Assembly: GCF_037975245.1 (NCBI RefSeq)
Contig: NC_092576.1
Location: 19,618,111-19,682,110, forward strand
Reading direction: 5' to 3'
Length of the DNA: 64,000 nt
DNA from: Apostichopus japonicus
Taxonomy: Eukaryota > Echinodermata > Holothuroidea > Aspidochirotida > Stichopodidae
Part shown: positions 1 through 10,644 of the stretch, piece after piece
Layout: the number at the start of each line of letters is the position of its first letter
Numbering within the stretch: the stretch's first letter is position 1
Notes under the pieces: generated by a model
The model's input: the letters and a program-made list of their open reading frames with translations, nothing else
Database searches by the model: none
Told to the model about the DNA's origin: nothing
Translations under genes and position numbers: made by a program

Positions 1-734
1 ACCTTTTTCCTTTGCCTTTCCCTTTGGTCATGCTTTAGCAGGACAGCGCCAGGGCCGCAGGAGGCATTCTCTCTCTCCTTCCACTTCTTTATCTCTCTCT
101 CCCTCCCCTCTGAGCCATCCTCACCTTCCCAGTCACTCCCTGTTCTCCATTCTCTCTGACCTCTCCCCCGCTCATGGGGACATTCGGGTTGGGAAGCTGA
201 TACAGCATCCCCTGTAGACTGTTGCGTACAAATTTAACCATGGATGACCTTTAAGTATGTTACCTTTAGCTTTTACATTACTTGATGAGCTGTATTACGT
301 GTATCGAAAGTTGTTACCTACATTATATTGAGCCATATTGTTATCTTGACATATGTGCAAAGGCCAAAATACAGTTTTGGGGGGTTCTTTGACCTATGAC
401 GCAAGGTTGACCCTCTGACATCATTAGTAACCCAGAGGCTACAACCCATCCCCAGGCATTTACCCACCAAATTTGAGTCCATCTGCCATATGGTCAAGGA
501 AATCTTTGACCTGTGATCATGTGGCCATTGGCATTTACATTAATGCATTGTAGACGTATAGTTTATACATCCACACTCCCACACGTTACATTTTCACCCC
601 TACTTCAAAAATGTCCTTATGTAACATGCAGTCACTGATAACAATCTTACTGTTTCTTTGGCATCTCTGATGACTTTCAAATCATACATTCCCACTACCA
701 CAACCAGTTCCATGCTATTTTGCAATTTACTCAC
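1..734. other. Left edge: no gene seen; gene 1 probably continues here
   Basis: Positions 1-180 are a pyrimidine-rich CT/CCT tract. The rest is AT-rich with scattered TGACC words of an old dispersed repeat. I could not find a transmembrane exon or stop codon for gene 1. Confidence 0.5.
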
Positions 735-782
735 CAATCACCAAGTCCAACAATATTGTAATAGTCTGGAGGTCCTCTTTAC
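735..782 (-). CDS. Candidate 48-nt gene 1 exon after Ig domain 5
   Basis: On the minus strand a good polypyrimidine acceptor (GCTCTCTGCAG) precedes 48 bases, followed by donor GTGAGTAAAT. Read in phase 1, the phase required by domain 5, it is open, gives KEDLQTITILLDLVI and exits again in phase 1. Phase and splice-site agreement are the only evidence; the peptide has no recognisable domain. It could be a juxtamembrane linker, an optional cassette, or chance. Confidence 0.35.
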
Positions 783-3700
783 CTGCAGAGAGCAACATGA
801 AATAAAATGGTAATGGGTGGCCCAAAGTAATTGGCAGACATCTAAAAGTTAAACGATTAAAAAGTCATATTAATATTAAAAGCATTACTTCATATTTAAC
901 TAATATTGGTGCGTACTACTTCCAAAAAGACAGAAAGCATGTTCTGCCAAACAAAATATTTTCATATATTTGAAACTAATATGCTCAAAATGCAGCAGTT
1001 CATAATTTGTATAATAAGTCATTAATTAATAAGGGCTGCATGTCTAACAAGGTAGTGATGCCTAAACATAAATTAGTGTGTGCCCCAATGAAAATGTTTC
1101 TTTATCTACAGTAGGGTAAGATGACAAAGGACAATCAAACATATTTTATCAACTTAAGTTGACCAAACTATCTTCACCAAAAGAAAGTTATAGCATCAGA
1201 CTACTCACAGATTAAATGATGCTTCAATGTTGGAGTTATCAAGTTCTTACCAAAATTTCCGCCTTTGACACCTGTTGACCTCACATCACCTTTGACCTTT
1301 TCAGAAAACACCTGGGATTCTATAACTGACTAAGGTGGATCCACATACCAAAGGTGAAGTTTATTCAACCTGTTCTTTTGGATTTATCTTGTTTGACCTC
1401 TATTGACCTCACATAACTAATGACATTAACAAAACAATAAGTGTTCTTGTACTCACTCAGATAGATTCTCATAGCAAGTATGAACTTCCCCAACCTTTGC
1501 TAAGGGATTTATAAATGTTATTTACCAGATTTTCAGGTTATGACCTCTATCAATGTCACATGACCAGTGACCTTCACAAAAAAGTATAAAGTAAAGTATA
1601 GTAAAGTAAAATTTAGTGATATTCGTCATAAAATGACAATATAATAAAATGGACTACAGCATCTCAAAAATAGGTTAAAAAAGTTATCTATGTATCATAC
1701 AATTCAAAGTCTTAATACTTCTAGGTAAAAATGATCGCCTAAACCGTTCTGTCCGCATACGTGGGATAGTGTAAAATCTACGTGGTTTCATGTAAAAATC
1801 AAAGAGAGGGTTATCGGAATCCTCAGATAGGATTCTTGTACTGACTAAGATGGATCCACATATCTAATATGGAGTTCATTCCAACTTTAATTTTGGCGTT
1901 ACAGTGTTTACATGCCAAGGCGTCACACACACACACAAATATATGCCATCACCATCACACAGATTCCTTTTGTTTTAGACAAGATATCACAGACCAGAAG
2001 TAAGTCCTTGCCACATTAAGAATTTTAATATAACATGACAAGTTTCGATCATTGCTGAATCTGCAAGATCAGCAAGTTCCTTGCACTAAAGAGGTCCTGG
2101 TTACAAGGTTTTCATACTTTGACCAATGGTAACCTCTGATGACCTGTAATGTATGGTGAGTTGGTGACCTCAGATGACCTTCATCATTACCAAACATTTG
2201 GATTTATTTACCTAATAATGTGGATACCCAAATCAATTTGAAGCTCAAGATTGACTTTAAATGGGAACATTGTTGTTTACAGGGTTTTCAGATTTTGACT
2301 TTTGGTGAACTCAAATGACTTACTGTAAATAGACAGATTGTATTTAAGATTATCTCCCACAGCAGGTGTGGTGAATAAGGCCCCTTTTGCTTCATAAGTA
2401 CTCTGGTGCTTAAACAAGCCCTTCGTTGTTACTCTTTTTCATCAGTAGATTAGTCAACAGCCCTGGCAACATATGCACTTGCTACTGAATATGCAGTGTC
2501 AACATATTATGTAATAACAGTGCTAGTTGACCAGTGGCAACAGTTTATTTAAGTTAAGACAGGACGTTGCCATCTCCTGTTCAGTCCTCCCTATTATTCT
2601 TCCTGTTAAATGCATAGGCAGAGCACCTCTCCTGCCAAGCAGTGAAGACCACCTATTGTAGTTATGTTTATATTAAATTCATCAGAATGCTGTTAAATAG
2701 TCAAGCTCTGGACTATAACTACCTATCAAATATTAAAGTAACATTACTTTGTCTGGAGGCGTCATCATAGCCATATATCCATAGTTTACGGAACTCTCTT
2801 CGGCCTAAATTTATTTGGAGGAAACCAGAACTTTATTCTGCTTACCTTTTTTTCATTTGGAGGAAACCAGAAGCTTCTTACTTGCCACTTTAGTTATAGG
2901 AACTGTTCCAAACCATATTTATTACCTTACCCCAGATAGGAACTGTTTATAACTAGCAATTTACGTTGAGACGGACACCCACGCCAAACAACTAGATAAC
3001 CACCAGAAGAGGGACACAACTAGATAACCACACAGCAACATCGTTCACAAGGAACTGTTCATAGTTATTTATTCTTAAAAATTTTCGCACAGTAAGGCTA
3101 TCATTTTCATTACATTCTTATCCGTTATAATGTATTTATAATATATTAATATGATATTAATATAGTAATATATTATAATAAATTATATGTATCGACTTAA
3201 GTCCCCTGCACTGTTTTCCAGTTTCTTAATTATTTTGTATGTGTTTTCAAGATAATGCTCAGAAGTCTTCGTACTTTCTGACCATTAGGATTTCCAAAGA
3301 CCAAAGGTTTAATAGTGAGAAACTAGCAAAAACCCTTACTGTTTGGTTCCCTTACATTACTGTTTGACCTCTAACAATCAATACGATATTTATCATTAAA
3401 ATCTGGACCCACAGACCCAGTATGAAGTTTATCCACATTTTACATGTTCATTTACTGAGTGACCTAGATACCTCAGATGACCTTTCTCTTCTACAAAGAC
3501 AATATGTCTGTTTTAATGACTAAGAGAGACCCCAGCCTTCCCCAACCTTTACTTAGAAAGTTATTACATTAACAAGCTTTTGTTTTCTTTACATTTTGTT
3601 TCCTGGAAACCTTGTGTGACCTTTCAGTCCTATGTCAGCCAATAAGGACCTTGAATCCTTCAAAATGAATGCACACACTGAGAGGGCAGTAAATCCATCA

Positions 3701-3860
3701 TGTAATGTCCCTTACCATTTTCATGCCAAGGATATCACAAACATGCATTTACACACCATTAATGCTGAATAGATTACGCTTGCATATCAAATATAGCCTG
3801 CCTACAATATCAGATGAATGAGAAAAAATAAAACATAAACTAGTAGTAGATATTGCTTAC
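783..3860. repeat. Intron with decayed TGACC-rich repeat and AT-rich tract
   Basis: Between about 1200 and 2350 the words GACCTC, TTTGACC and TGACCTTC recur and a CA-rich tail with ATTCCTTTTG lies at about 1921-1972. This matches the 3' end structure of the TGACC-rich elements at 56401-58829 and 60681-63595, so it is an old diverged copy. TTTGGAGGAAACCAGAA occurs twice at about 2815-2875. Positions 3122-3186 are nearly pure A/T. No coding signal was found. Confidence 0.5.
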
Positions 3861-4196
3861 AGTTTGGAGGTAATAGAAGTTCTACTTGAGTTGAAAACAC
3901 TTGAGGGGAGTCAGCTGGAAGACCGGATACTTTGCATTGAAGAGTCACACGGTTTATTGAAAGACTAGTAACTTTAACAGTTGAGTTAAGAGCAATGTTA
4001 ACAGTTCCATCCTCATTATTGCTCCTGGAAAGTTGATCATCCAGTGATATATCTTCTGATGAGGCAGGAGTGATGATCAACCATTGAAGAGAAACTTCTT
4101 GTGAGACTCTATGCATGGAACAAGTCAGTACATCTGTTCTCTGTATATACAACACTACATGTTGCTGACTAGTCAATCCATTTATCACTGGGAAGG
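3861..4196 (-). CDS. Gene 1 exon: Ig domain 5
   Basis: A 336-nt exon, phase 1 to phase 1, with acceptor CCTTTCAG (boundary 4196/4197) and donor GTAAGC (boundary 3860/3861). It encodes FPVINGLTSQQHVVLYIQRT, VLTCSMHR (B-strand Cys), VSLQWLIITPASS (core Trp), NNEDGTVNIALNSTVKV (E strand, NST glycosylation site) and VTLQCKVSG (F-strand Cys), ending VELLLPPN. This is the last clear Ig domain before the left edge. The five Ig exons and signal exon together give 572 codons plus one base without a stop. No transmembrane segment or stop is identified yet, so the gene must continue downstream. Confidence 0.86.
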
Positions 4197-4652
4197 CTGA
4201 AAGGCAGTCAAATAAATGGACAAGACGATAAAAACAGTTCTTAAAGAAAATGAACAGTGATTACATCCAATTCATGACAGTGGAACTGCATATGGGAGTA
4301 TACTGTTTACGAACAAATTATAGGTAGTTTAATGATTCCATGTTATTAACCTAATATAACTTTTCAAATACAATATCTTGTAATATCATCTTATTGATAC
4401 TCCACAGTACATCAACCAAAAGGGACTTTGGTAAATATACGGTCCAATGTTGAAAAAAAATATTAAAAATTAAACTTCATTGCCTCTGCATGTATGTAAA
4501 CTAAAATAGGGTCATATATGAAAACATCAGGGTTCAGAAAGCTAGCAAAGCTAAGACTGCCCAGGTCATCAACTACTTTCTAGATTGATGCCAGACATTT
4601 CACCATAAAAACAGTCAGAGTCAGAAAATCAGGTGCCCCAAAAGCATGGAAC

Positions 4653-5183
4653 GCGAAAAGGGCAAACTTATTTCGTTGTCTAAACTAAAGTATGTTGTTG
4701 TCTAAACTAAAGTTGTTGCTGCTGTTTTACCATGTTGTTGCTCAAACTCACGTTGATGTCTAAACTTCCGTTGTCTAAACTTACGTCGTTGTCTAAACTT
4801 TACGTTGTTGCCATTGGCAATGTTCAAACTTGCTCAACCGCGTAATGTAAAAATAGGCGTTTCGCACGATATTCAACAAACATCACCAGCACAGATACGT
4901 GGGCTGCTTTCACTTTTACTACTAGGCCTACTACTGTTACACCTAAAGCCATTATGGTACTCTTACTTCTGCTACTACTTAACTCAACAATGGAAAGAAT
5001 TCTAAATAGCAGGCCAGCCTACCCACATATCCTAATTAACGACGTGCATATAGTAAGCATATGAAGCCCAAGCTGAATTTCATGCAAAAACTATTTAGTT
5101 ACATCACATGGTTGAGCAATTGTTGAACAGTGCCGATGGCAACAACATAAGTTTAGACAACGAAATAAGTTTGCCCTTTTTGC
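4653..5183. mobile_element. 531-bp MITE with 34-bp inverted ends
   Basis: The left end (4653-4686, GCGAAAAGGGCAAACTTATT onward) and the right end (5150-5183) are near-perfect inverted repeats of about 34 bp. They are flanked by GCATGGAAC (4644-4652) and GTATGGAAG (5184-5192), a 9-bp target duplication with two mismatches. The subterminal word TTGTCTAAACT is repeated several times. No coding capacity. A 9-bp duplication suggests a Mutator-like element, but the superfamily is not settled. Confidence 0.8.
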
Positions 5184-5192
5184 GTATGGAAG

Positions 5193-5330
5193 GCGAAAAG
5201 GGCAAACGTATTTCATGGCCTTAACTAAGTTGTTGTTGCCTAAACTAAAGTTGTTGCTGCTGTTTAACCATGCTGTTGCTCAAACTCACGTTGATATCTC
5301 TAATTCCGTTGTCTAAACTTACGTCGTTGT
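5193..5330. mobile_element. Truncated second copy of the MITE at 4653
   Basis: It starts with GCGAAAAGGGCAAACGTATT directly after the right target duplication of the first copy and follows that copy's order (TTGTTGCTGCTG, CTCAAACTCACG, GTCTAAACTTACGTCG) until similarity stops near 5330. It has no right end, so it is a partial copy in direct tandem. Confidence 0.75.
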
Positions 5331-5424
5331 GTGATTGTAGTGATTGTTATAATTTTAACACTCAAATGGAACAAAATAATAAACATACTTGACCAAATAT
5401 CAAATTTTCCTAAAATGTAGATGC

Positions 5425-5815
5425 ATCACTCCGTAACGTCACACCGTAACGATTTTCAAAAAATGGGGAAAGCCAGTTTTCTCCTAAACCACAATGACCT
5501 TGCACTAATCCTATATAGAAATGGTTAAATACATTTTCAAAATAAACTCAGTTAAAGGGGAGAAACTCAATGCAAGTACTTGAGATAATATTTACGAATG
5601 AATGCAGATGACGACAAAAGTTCAAATTTATCCTGTCACGCCGTAACAAAATTTCCAATGCACCTCACAGCAAAATGAAAAGAGATTTTCCAGTTCTGAT
5701 TTTTTTTAATAAGTTTGTCTTATGAAAGACTATAAACACAGATTTTGAGGGCTTTTAAAATTCAAAGTCTGGATCATGACACCACAAAAACCAGCCAAAT
5801 TGTCACGCCGTAACA
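5425..5815. repeat. Motif cluster A: TGTCACGCCGTAACA
   Basis: Copies of TGTCAC-GCC-GTAACA are at 5634-5648 and 5801-5815 (exact). A one-base variant is at 5436-5451 and a weaker one at 5425-5437. Spacings are about 11, 198 and 167 bp. The intervening DNA is AT-rich and does not look repeated. The motif is an imperfect palindrome and its reverse complement (TGTTACGGCGTGACA) differs from the cluster B motif by one base. It lies in the gene 1 intron between domains 4 and 5. Confidence 0.7.
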
Positions 5816-6034
5816 AAATTAGGGTTTTGAAATATCCCCACCCTAGCTTAAGTATTTTGGCTGCAAAGAACATATATCATATGGAAAATACTGTAGCTCT
5901 AAGTAACCAAGTCTACATTTTAAGTACCTCTTACTGACATTTATACAATGGACACTGTATTTGTGCAAAATGCTTATTTTAGTGCACACAACAAAGTCAA
6001 CAATCTACTTGATGTAACTTTTCATGAGGCTTAC

Positions 6035-6385
6035 AGTTTGCAGGCAGAAGAAGCTCTGCTGTGGTGATCTCTGGGTACCATTGGTCTGTTGGAGCTGCTA
6101 CCTCCTTGCAATGGAGAGTAACACGGAGAACTGATGGATTGGGGACACTCAGCGTGGAGTGAAGTGAGAGGTCATATGTCCCATCTCCATTGTCTCTTGT
6201 GTGAGTGCGATGATCAGTTATGATGATCCCATCAGATGAGGGGTTGATGATGTCCCATTTCAGATACCCATATTTTGGTACTCCATTCCACGAGCAAGTC
6301 AGTTCATCTTCTCTGTTGATATCTAGGACAACATGCTGCTGATTTGTCAATCCATTAATTGTAGGATAACTTTGCCAATGTCCAT
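6035..6385 (-). CDS. Gene 1 exon: Ig domain 4
   Basis: A 351-nt exon, phase 1 to phase 1, with acceptor CTTGTAG (boundary 6385/6386) and donor GTAAGC (boundary 6034/6035). It encodes SYPTINGLTNQQHVVLDI, DELTCSWNG (B-strand Cys), GYLKWDIINPSS (core Trp), DNGDGTYDLSLHSTLSV (E strand) and VTLHCKE (F-strand Cys), ending TAELLLPAN. It is closest to the exon at 3861-4196, sharing NGLT-QQHVVL, DELTCS or VLTCS, and the ELLLPPN/PAN ending. An apparent Met at its start is only the splice-site codon read through and is not a start. Confidence 0.87.
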
Positions 6386-7649
6386 CTACAAGATAAAACA
6401 TTCAAAATTTGGTTTAAACATTCAATGAATCAATGGCTGCATTATTGAGCAAATTTGGCAACAATTTCATGAAGTATATATGTGATTTTTGTGTTTTATG
6501 ATATACTGTAGTAACATGTTACGCCAAACAAGCAATGATTTGCTACCTTATCTAGTTTTTTAAATCAACCTGATGCAAATTTCATGCACATAATCAATTT
6601 TCCAGTTCGTTCTAGTAAAATATGCTAGAATTTCTGTAGAGGAACATTACAGTATAATTTGTTGTCGATAAGGGGAAAATAAAACAACAATGGCTACAGA
6701 AGTGTAATGCAGAACATATGCACATGCACATAAGGGTACATCACCACAAATATATGATTGTACACATATTATACCTGTAGAGTTTAGACATGAAAATTCG
6801 ATCAATTGTCAATGCCAGTTGCTTCTGTCAAGAACAAATTACCTGCGAAAGTTTAATTCTAAATTCATGAAGAAATGTCAATTTATTTGATCACTATTAA
6901 AGGATGACCATTGTTCATATTCCCTATGTAATAGACCTGCCTCCTCATTAGCTCAGAGGCGTCATTCGATCCACAGGATTTGACAATGGGGCGTATTGGT
7001 ATCACTGTAAAGCTAAAGGTCTGAAGGTTTTGATTTCCTAAAGACATCTCATGGAACATGTGTAGTTAATGAATGACTTGTGCATAATTTGCGTAGGAGT
7101 GTGCCTATGGGACATTTAATTTTGATGACATAACTAGTTCATACAATTATTTGTATTTTTCTGATTTGAGAATTTATTGACTGATCCTTTGCAAGCTTTT
7201 GACAATTGTTTAAAGTTTCTTTATTTGATTAGCTTTCGACAATTGTTTAAAGTTTTCATTGATTAGCTATGTTAATTAGACCATTTCCAATGCTGAATGT
7301 ATACATCACAATTTGTAAAAGTTTCTTAGGTCTTGAAGTAAGTGATCAATTTTAATGATATATTTTATAAGATACAATTTATTATGATGTATACACTATG
7401 TTTACCAGTGTATACTTTTCCAATATTTTAGCAGCCATCAAGTCTTTCTAAATGGCCGCAAAGTTAACATGTGCACCAGATTGTACCATGCACACAAATA
7501 TCAGTTCATAAAAGCTTCAAGAACATTCGAAGATGGTTACAGTCACTCTTCTAATTGAAACCATCCAGATAACCATATAGATAGAATTAATTGCTCTGAT
7601 GATGTCATGTGAAAATGAAACCAATTATAAAAAATGGTGTTACCTGTAG
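6386..7649. other. Gene 1 intron, AT-rich, nothing recognised
   Basis: Apart from a short local duplication (GACAATTGTTTAAAGTTT at about 7200 and 7229) I see no repeat family, exon or RNA gene here. Confidence 0.4.
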
Positions 7650-7940
7650 GGAATTGGCATGCTGTATATTTGGACAAGTTTGAGCCCTGGTAGTCTGGTA
7701 TGTTGGATAGCTAAACAATATAATGATATTGTTGGAAAGATACATCTCAACTCTCTTCAACAATGTGTGATTGGACAGAATGTTTTCTGCAGCAAGGAGT
7801 GTGACATTCAGACAGTTCTGTCATCAACCGTAAACCCTGATAAAAATTACATGAGACAACTTTGCCAATCTCACTCAGCATCAAGAACCTCAGATATTGT
7901 GTCATCATTTATGGTGCTGCAATCTTTCTTCAAGCAGTAA
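7650..7940 (+). CDS. Possible terminal exon on the opposite strand, inside a gene 1 intron
   Basis: An acceptor-like TTACCTGTAG precedes 291 bases that stay open in one frame and end with TAA at 7938-7940 (96 residues). The peptide is compositionally protein-like: hydrophobic LVCWIAKQYNDIVGKIHL, several Cys (QQCVIGQNVFCSKECD), then Ser-rich HSASRTSDIVSSFM. I do not recognise a family and see no partner exon upstream or poly(A) signal close downstream. It may be an exon of a nested gene, a fragment of a mobile-element protein, or chance. Confidence 0.28.
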   Translation, partial: GIGMLYIWTSLSPGSLVCWIAKQYNDIVGKIHLNSLQQCVIGQNVFCSKECDIQTVLSSTVNPDKNYMRQLCQSHSASRTSDIVSSFMVLQSFFKQ

Positions 7941-8420
7941 GCCTTTCTTATAGACTATGTTGTACCTGACTAAACTATTATCTGCTTGTACATATCATGA
8001 TATCAATGTACATAACGTTTCTTGTTTCTTTGTGCTTGATATGCATGTTTATACTGTATTGTATATTTTGCTTTAAACTGGAGAAAACAAAATGAAATGA
8101 AACTGCAAATCTCAGTGAGGGTGATTTAAAAATGTGGAGTCTAAGTTTAATATTACAGTACAGTTATTGTTGATTAAGAGCTATATTTTAATTTGCCTTG
8201 ACTCAGACTTTTCTAAAGTAGATTACTTTTACCATGATAATGTTTACCTTTAAGTTAATGCTAACTTTAATTCATAAAGACAGGTATTAGCATTCCCCCT
8301 CCCCCCCCCCTCCAAAAAACAAAATAAACTTTCTCCAGTTTGAGCTAGAAATGTATGTTTGGTAGACAAATTTGTTCTAAGATGAGTATTTTGTTTGACA
8401 CAGTACTGAAGGGAGCTTAC

Positions 8421-8744
8421 CTTTAATGATAAGTTCAACAGTTGTGGCCCGAACAATATCTCTTCCAATCAACAACCTACACTCCAGACGAGCATGAATG
8501 GCATCAGTGGGGAACCTAAACCATAAGTTACGATTGATTCGAACTGCCTCATCCACCTGATCCCTTGGTGGAGTACTGGTTTGCTCCTGTAACATCTGAT
8601 TTGATGAAGCTGGAGTTACAATGACCCATTCCAGAGAAACATTTGGTAAAGCTTTACCCACGGAACACTTCAGTTCATCCTCTCTTTCTACATAAAGGAC
8701 TACACGTGGCTCACCATTTGATCCATTTACCACTGGGAAATTGG
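8421..8744 (-). CDS. Gene 1 exon: Ig domain 3
   Basis: A 324-nt exon, phase 1 to phase 1, with acceptor CTTGTAG (boundary 8744/8745) and donor GTAAGC (boundary 8420/8421). It encodes FPVVNGSNGEPRVVLYVERE, then DELKCSVG (B-strand Cys), LPNVSLEWVIVTPASS (core Trp, one N-glycosylation site), a longer C'-E region, and ARLECRL (F-strand Cys), ending VELIIKG. All three Ig hallmarks are present. It is a diverged member of the same exon series: NGSNGEP replaces NGLTNQQ. It joins in frame with the exons at 12023-12361 and 6035-6385. Confidence 0.85.
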
Positions 8745-9236
8745 CTACAAGATCAAAAGTGCAAACAAGAATTCATAACGATTCAATAATCTCCTTTCTA
8801 TTTTTTCTTGAAGTTCATCTGCCCTACAGTACATATTGTGTAGAGTATGGGCAGTATTACGATCGCATCTTTACAACTACACTAAACGTAGGTCATACAG
8901 TAAACACAATGTGGTGTTCAATCAGGATGTAAGATATTTTTTACGGGACGCAAACATTTTGGGGACTTGTGTCCCAGAGATGCAAACTTGTTTTTCTCTA
9001 GTAACATTACTGGTACCAGCTATTAACCAACAACTGAATACCACATTTGGCTACTATCCCACTTAATGTTGCAGAGTTATTGCAATGCAACGATATCTAC
9101 ATTTGACCCTTTAGCCTCATTAAAATTCATAAGATTGGCGCCAAAATCGATAGGACACACATTCTTACTACAATACATCTACGCAGCAAGTATGACAAAT
9201 ATCTATATACTGTTGTTGAGTTATTGCGGACCCAAG

Positions 9237-9311
9237 CAAGTGTCACAGACGCACACATAGGCGTGCCAACCTGACTGCATACCCTGTATGTGACTTGCTT
9301 CCAACAAGGAA
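9237..9311 (+). repeat. Isolated 3' tail of a TGACC-rich element
   Basis: CCCAAGCAAGTGTCACAGAC, a CA-rich stretch, GCCAACCTGACTGCATA and a degenerate end GACTTGCTTCCAACAAGGAA match the tails at 58732-58829 and 63476-63590. Confidence 0.6.
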
Positions 9312-9353
9312 CCCCAAACAATATGTATCTCATGAGTTTTGTGCGATGCAGTG

Positions 9354-10644
9354 TAGTGTTCGACTGATTGTATGACAATCGGTTTTACCGATTACCGATT
9401 AATTCCTGTGACAATCGGCCGATGCCGATTACCGATTATTTCAAAATTTCCGTGGAACTGGCCATGTAAATTAAGTGAAAAGTATATCGCACGTAGGCCT
9501 AAATAAAATATTCGTTATTTCGTTAGCTGATATGGAAATATATAATCTGATTTGAAAAATAATGTGTAAGAGTAAGTTGGCTTGACGTTTCGATCCTAGC
9601 AGGATCGAAATGTCACGCCAACTTACTTATAAACATATTCTTACACAGGCTCTTTAGTGGATAAGCAGTTTGATAACAGTTTCATTTATTATGAAAAACA
9701 GTAAGTCAATGGCGCTTCTCCATTGACTTAACTACATGTGGGAGAAATCACACACTAAAGTCCCATTGACTTTGTCGCGGCGTGTCACTGGAAATCCGAC
9801 TTGCTTTTAGTCGGTTGCGGTAAGGAGTTTAGTTACTGCTAGCACGTACGGTACATGCGGTAAGGGAAAAAATTTGCCTCGGGTTTTTCGCATAAATATG
9901 CGTAAAATGTTTGCCTAATCACAAAATACTGTAATGCAGTAGAACTACTGAGCACTGTCGCCAAACATTATTAGGGATTTTTTGGAGTATTTGGAGCCTT
10001 GCTTTCATCATTTTATACCATTTGTAAATTCTTGGGCGCATGTTCAAACTGAACAGTTATGAAGCTCAACCGTTCTTCAGCCAGACTAGCCTAAAGTACG
10101 TAGAACTCACAATGAACAAAGCCTAATGTTATTGTTTTCACTTTCCAGTTTTTACCTTCGGTGAAACGGCCATAGTGGTTTAAAAGTATATTTATTTGGT
10201 GTTTATATTTATTCGAGACATTTAATCTTTCTTATCAATCGTTTAACATGATGACAGGAGGTTTTGTTAGATGCAAGAAGCGAAGTTAAAAAAAAATTGT
10301 CGTCCCCCTAAGCTTATTGCGGGTATCCTGTATGATGTCACGCGGGTATGCTGTATGACGTTTACTGCCAAAACTGGATAGTGTATCAAACAGCATTTGT
10401 ACAAACTCGCGCAAGGGACTTGCGATAGCGTCCCCGGCTATGCATTAGATCGAATGATCTAAAATTTTCTCCCGTTGTGGTTGTGGTGTATCAAAAGCGC
10501 GGAAAAATACAATCCTTTATGTGGAACGAAATAATCGGTTCCACATAATCGGTAGCGCTATGGATTTTGCCGATGCCGATTATTTACCGATTGTCTGATA
10601 ATCGGCCCGATGCAGATTGTCTAACGATTATCGGTCGAACACTA
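9354..10644. mobile_element. Non-autonomous hAT-like element with 8-bp target duplication
   Basis: The left end TAGTGTTCGACTGATTGTAT (9354) and right end (reverse complement TAGTGTTCGACCGATAATCG, ending 10644) are inverted repeats. Both are flanked by a perfect 8-bp duplication ATGCAGTG (9346-9353 and 10645-10652). Subterminal CCGATTA/TAATCGG words are repeated at both ends. The 8-bp duplication, TA...TA termini and repeated subterminal words are hallmarks of hAT transposons. At 1291 bp without a transposase frame it is non-autonomous. It lies in the gene 1 intron between domains 2 and 3. Confidence 0.88.
9570..9628. other. Long perfect-loop hairpin inside the hAT-like element
   Basis: Arms AGTAAGTTGGC-TGAC-TTTCGATCCT and their inverse face each other across the 3-base loop AGC. 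Each arm is about 28 bases with two or three mismatches, and an outer TGTGTAAGA pair extends it to about 9563-9646. Transcribed or single-stranded DNA would fold strongly. Confidence 0.75.

Noticed and set aside
8250-8468. Minus-strand frame overlapping Ig exon 3
   Set aside because: Read-through beyond the donor at 8420 in another frame; the exon frame explains the locus.
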